From Silanimonas sp965368785 (GTDB lineage Bacteria; Pseudomonadota; Gammaproteobacteria; Xanthomonadales; Xanthomonadaceae), in the NCBI GenBank assembly GCA_965368785.1, contig CBDUOG010000050.1, positions 1 to 14,130 of the forward strand: 14,130 nt of DNA, written 5' to 3'. The notes under the pieces are model-generated. The model did not search any database, was not told the DNA's origin, and worked only from the letters and a program-made list of their open reading frames with translations. This document shows positions 13,477-14,130 of this stretch, piece after piece. Each line of letters starts with the position of its first letter. Within the stretch, counting starts at the first letter, position 1. The translations under genes were made by a program, and so were the position numbers.

Positions 13477-13978
13477 GTTTCAGTTGGCTCAATTGGGTGG
13501 CCATCACACTATCCACAGCGGGTGCAATCTGATCAAGCTGCGCGCTGGATGGGCCGGAAAATTCATAGCGAAAATTTAGTACGGTTTTTCCTTCGATTTC
13601 GCTCAGCGAAAAATCCATCACGGCAAATACCGGCATGCCTTGAAGCGGTCCAAAGCCGCCCTGAAGCCGCAAATGTTTGTTGGGTTCGGCGCGAATGATC
13701 CGGCCGTGCTCAACTGAGCTGTCGCCCCAGATTTCACACCAGCAACCACCAGCGCGCGGATCAAGCTGCATGTTCCTGGCATCGCCCGACCAGGTGTGAT
13801 CGCTGTTCCACCACTGGCTCGGCTCGATGAGCAACTGCCATGAATCACTGACACTGCCTTCAAGCTCGATGCGGTGGGTAATCAGCGCGCTATGTGCATC
13901 GGCGCGTTCAACGCCTGCATTGACCGGAAGTATCGCGGCACCGAGGAGTACGGTAGTCAGGAGTATTTTTGTGTTCAT
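13457..13978 (-). CDS. Secreted SRPBCC (START/Bet v1-fold) protein
   Basis: A 173-residue protein from ATG 13978, with AAGG eight bases upstream and an immediate signal peptide (MNTKILLTTVLLGAAILPVNAG). The open frame continues upstream to 14125, but that extension is hydrophilic and would bury the signal peptide. The mature part fits the SRPBCC/AHSA1-like fold: HRIELEGSVSDSWQLLIEPSQWWNSDHTW, then LDPRAGGCWCEIW, then HGRIIRAEPNKHLRLQGGFGPLQGMPVFAVMDFSL and a C-terminal long helix. Such proteins bind hydrophobic ligands; most bacterial ones are cytoplasmic, so a signal peptide is less usual. No partner gene is evident. Its stop lies inside the 3' end of the MFS gene. Confidence 0.85.
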   Translation of the reverse strand: MNTKILLTTVLLGAAILPVNAGVERADAHSALITHRIELEGSVSDSWQLLIEPSQWWNSDHTWSGDARNMQLDPRAGGCWCEIWGDSSVEHGRIIRAEPNKHLRLQGGFGPLQGMPVFAVMDFSLSEIEGKTVLNFRYEFSGPSSAQLDQIAPAVDSVMATQLSQLKLKLGAP

Positions 13979-14130
13979 GGGCTGGCCTTGGTTTTTTGTT
14001 TCATTCTTCGGGTCGAGTTTATAACAGTCACGCAAGTGGTTTGGTCTTTTGTCGATCTTGTGGCCCCTGCTTTCTTGTGATTGGTGCATTTCCCTGGGTG
14101 CTGTCTGACAATTCGTGACGCCCACATTTT
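13979..14130. other. Upstream region of the SRPBCC gene, no further gene seen
   Basis: These 152 bases run to the window end. Short ORFs here are antisense or upstream extensions of the SRPBCC frame and lack coding signs. I see no RNA gene, repeat or strong promoter; a promoter for the SRPBCC gene is expected here but cannot be named. Confidence 0.5.

Noticed and set aside
13979..14125. Extension of the SRPBCC protein to 222 residues
   Set aside because: The extension is hydrophilic and precedes a perfect signal peptide start with its own AAGG ribosome binding site at 13978.

Overview
The window (about 14.1 kb, moderate GC, dense short-spaced genes) looks like a chromosomal segment of a gammaproteobacterium. 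Supporting signs are the dapD–yffB–dapE order with ATGA-type overlaps, an AsnB and ParC close in length and sequence to the enterobacterial proteins, a bacterial thiopurine methyltransferase directly behind parC, and a Bcr/CflA exporter. The dapD–yffB–dapE–asnB order recalls Xanthomonadales/Chromatiales-type genomes, but this is an impression from memory and not a search. No rRNA, tRNA, CRISPR array, insertion sequence or integrase was seen.

Region 1 (1–3742, + strand) is aspartate-family amino-acid metabolism: the 3' end of dapD, an ArsC/Spx-fold YffB protein, dapE, then asnB. The 286 bases between dapE and asnB are not empty. They hold a promoter-like sequence, a 41-codon ORF with six asparagine codons in a nine-codon stretch, two mutually exclusive RNA pairings and an intrinsic terminator just before the asnB ribosome binding site. 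This is the layout of a ribosome-mediated transcription attenuator that would sense charged tRNA-Asn and control asparagine synthetase. It is the most interesting feature of the window.

Region 2 (3743–8465) starts with a small STAS/SpoIIAA-like protein and a six-helix membrane diguanylate cyclase on the + strand. Facing them is a two-gene minus-strand operon: a membrane glycosyltransferase 2 of the PgaC/cellulose-synthase type and an outer-membrane beta-barrel resembling the barrel ends of BcsC/PgaA. Together these could form a small exopolysaccharide synthesis and export module with a c-di-GMP source next door. The 5' side of the glycosyltransferase carries a terminator-like hairpin and further inverted repeats, suggesting a regulated leader or a small RNA. 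A 69-codon ORF of unknown nature lies beyond it, followed by a strong terminator.

Region 3 (8466–12127, minus strand) is parC, tpm (2-base gap) and a secreted hypothetical protein with a degenerate zinc-ribbon tail, probably one transcription unit ending at the shared terminator near 8440. Region 4 (12238–13978) has a Bcr/CflA-type MFS exporter diverging from parC. Its 3' end overlaps by 20 bases, tail to tail, a secreted SRPBCC-fold protein on the minus strand. The last 150 bases hold no gene that I can support.
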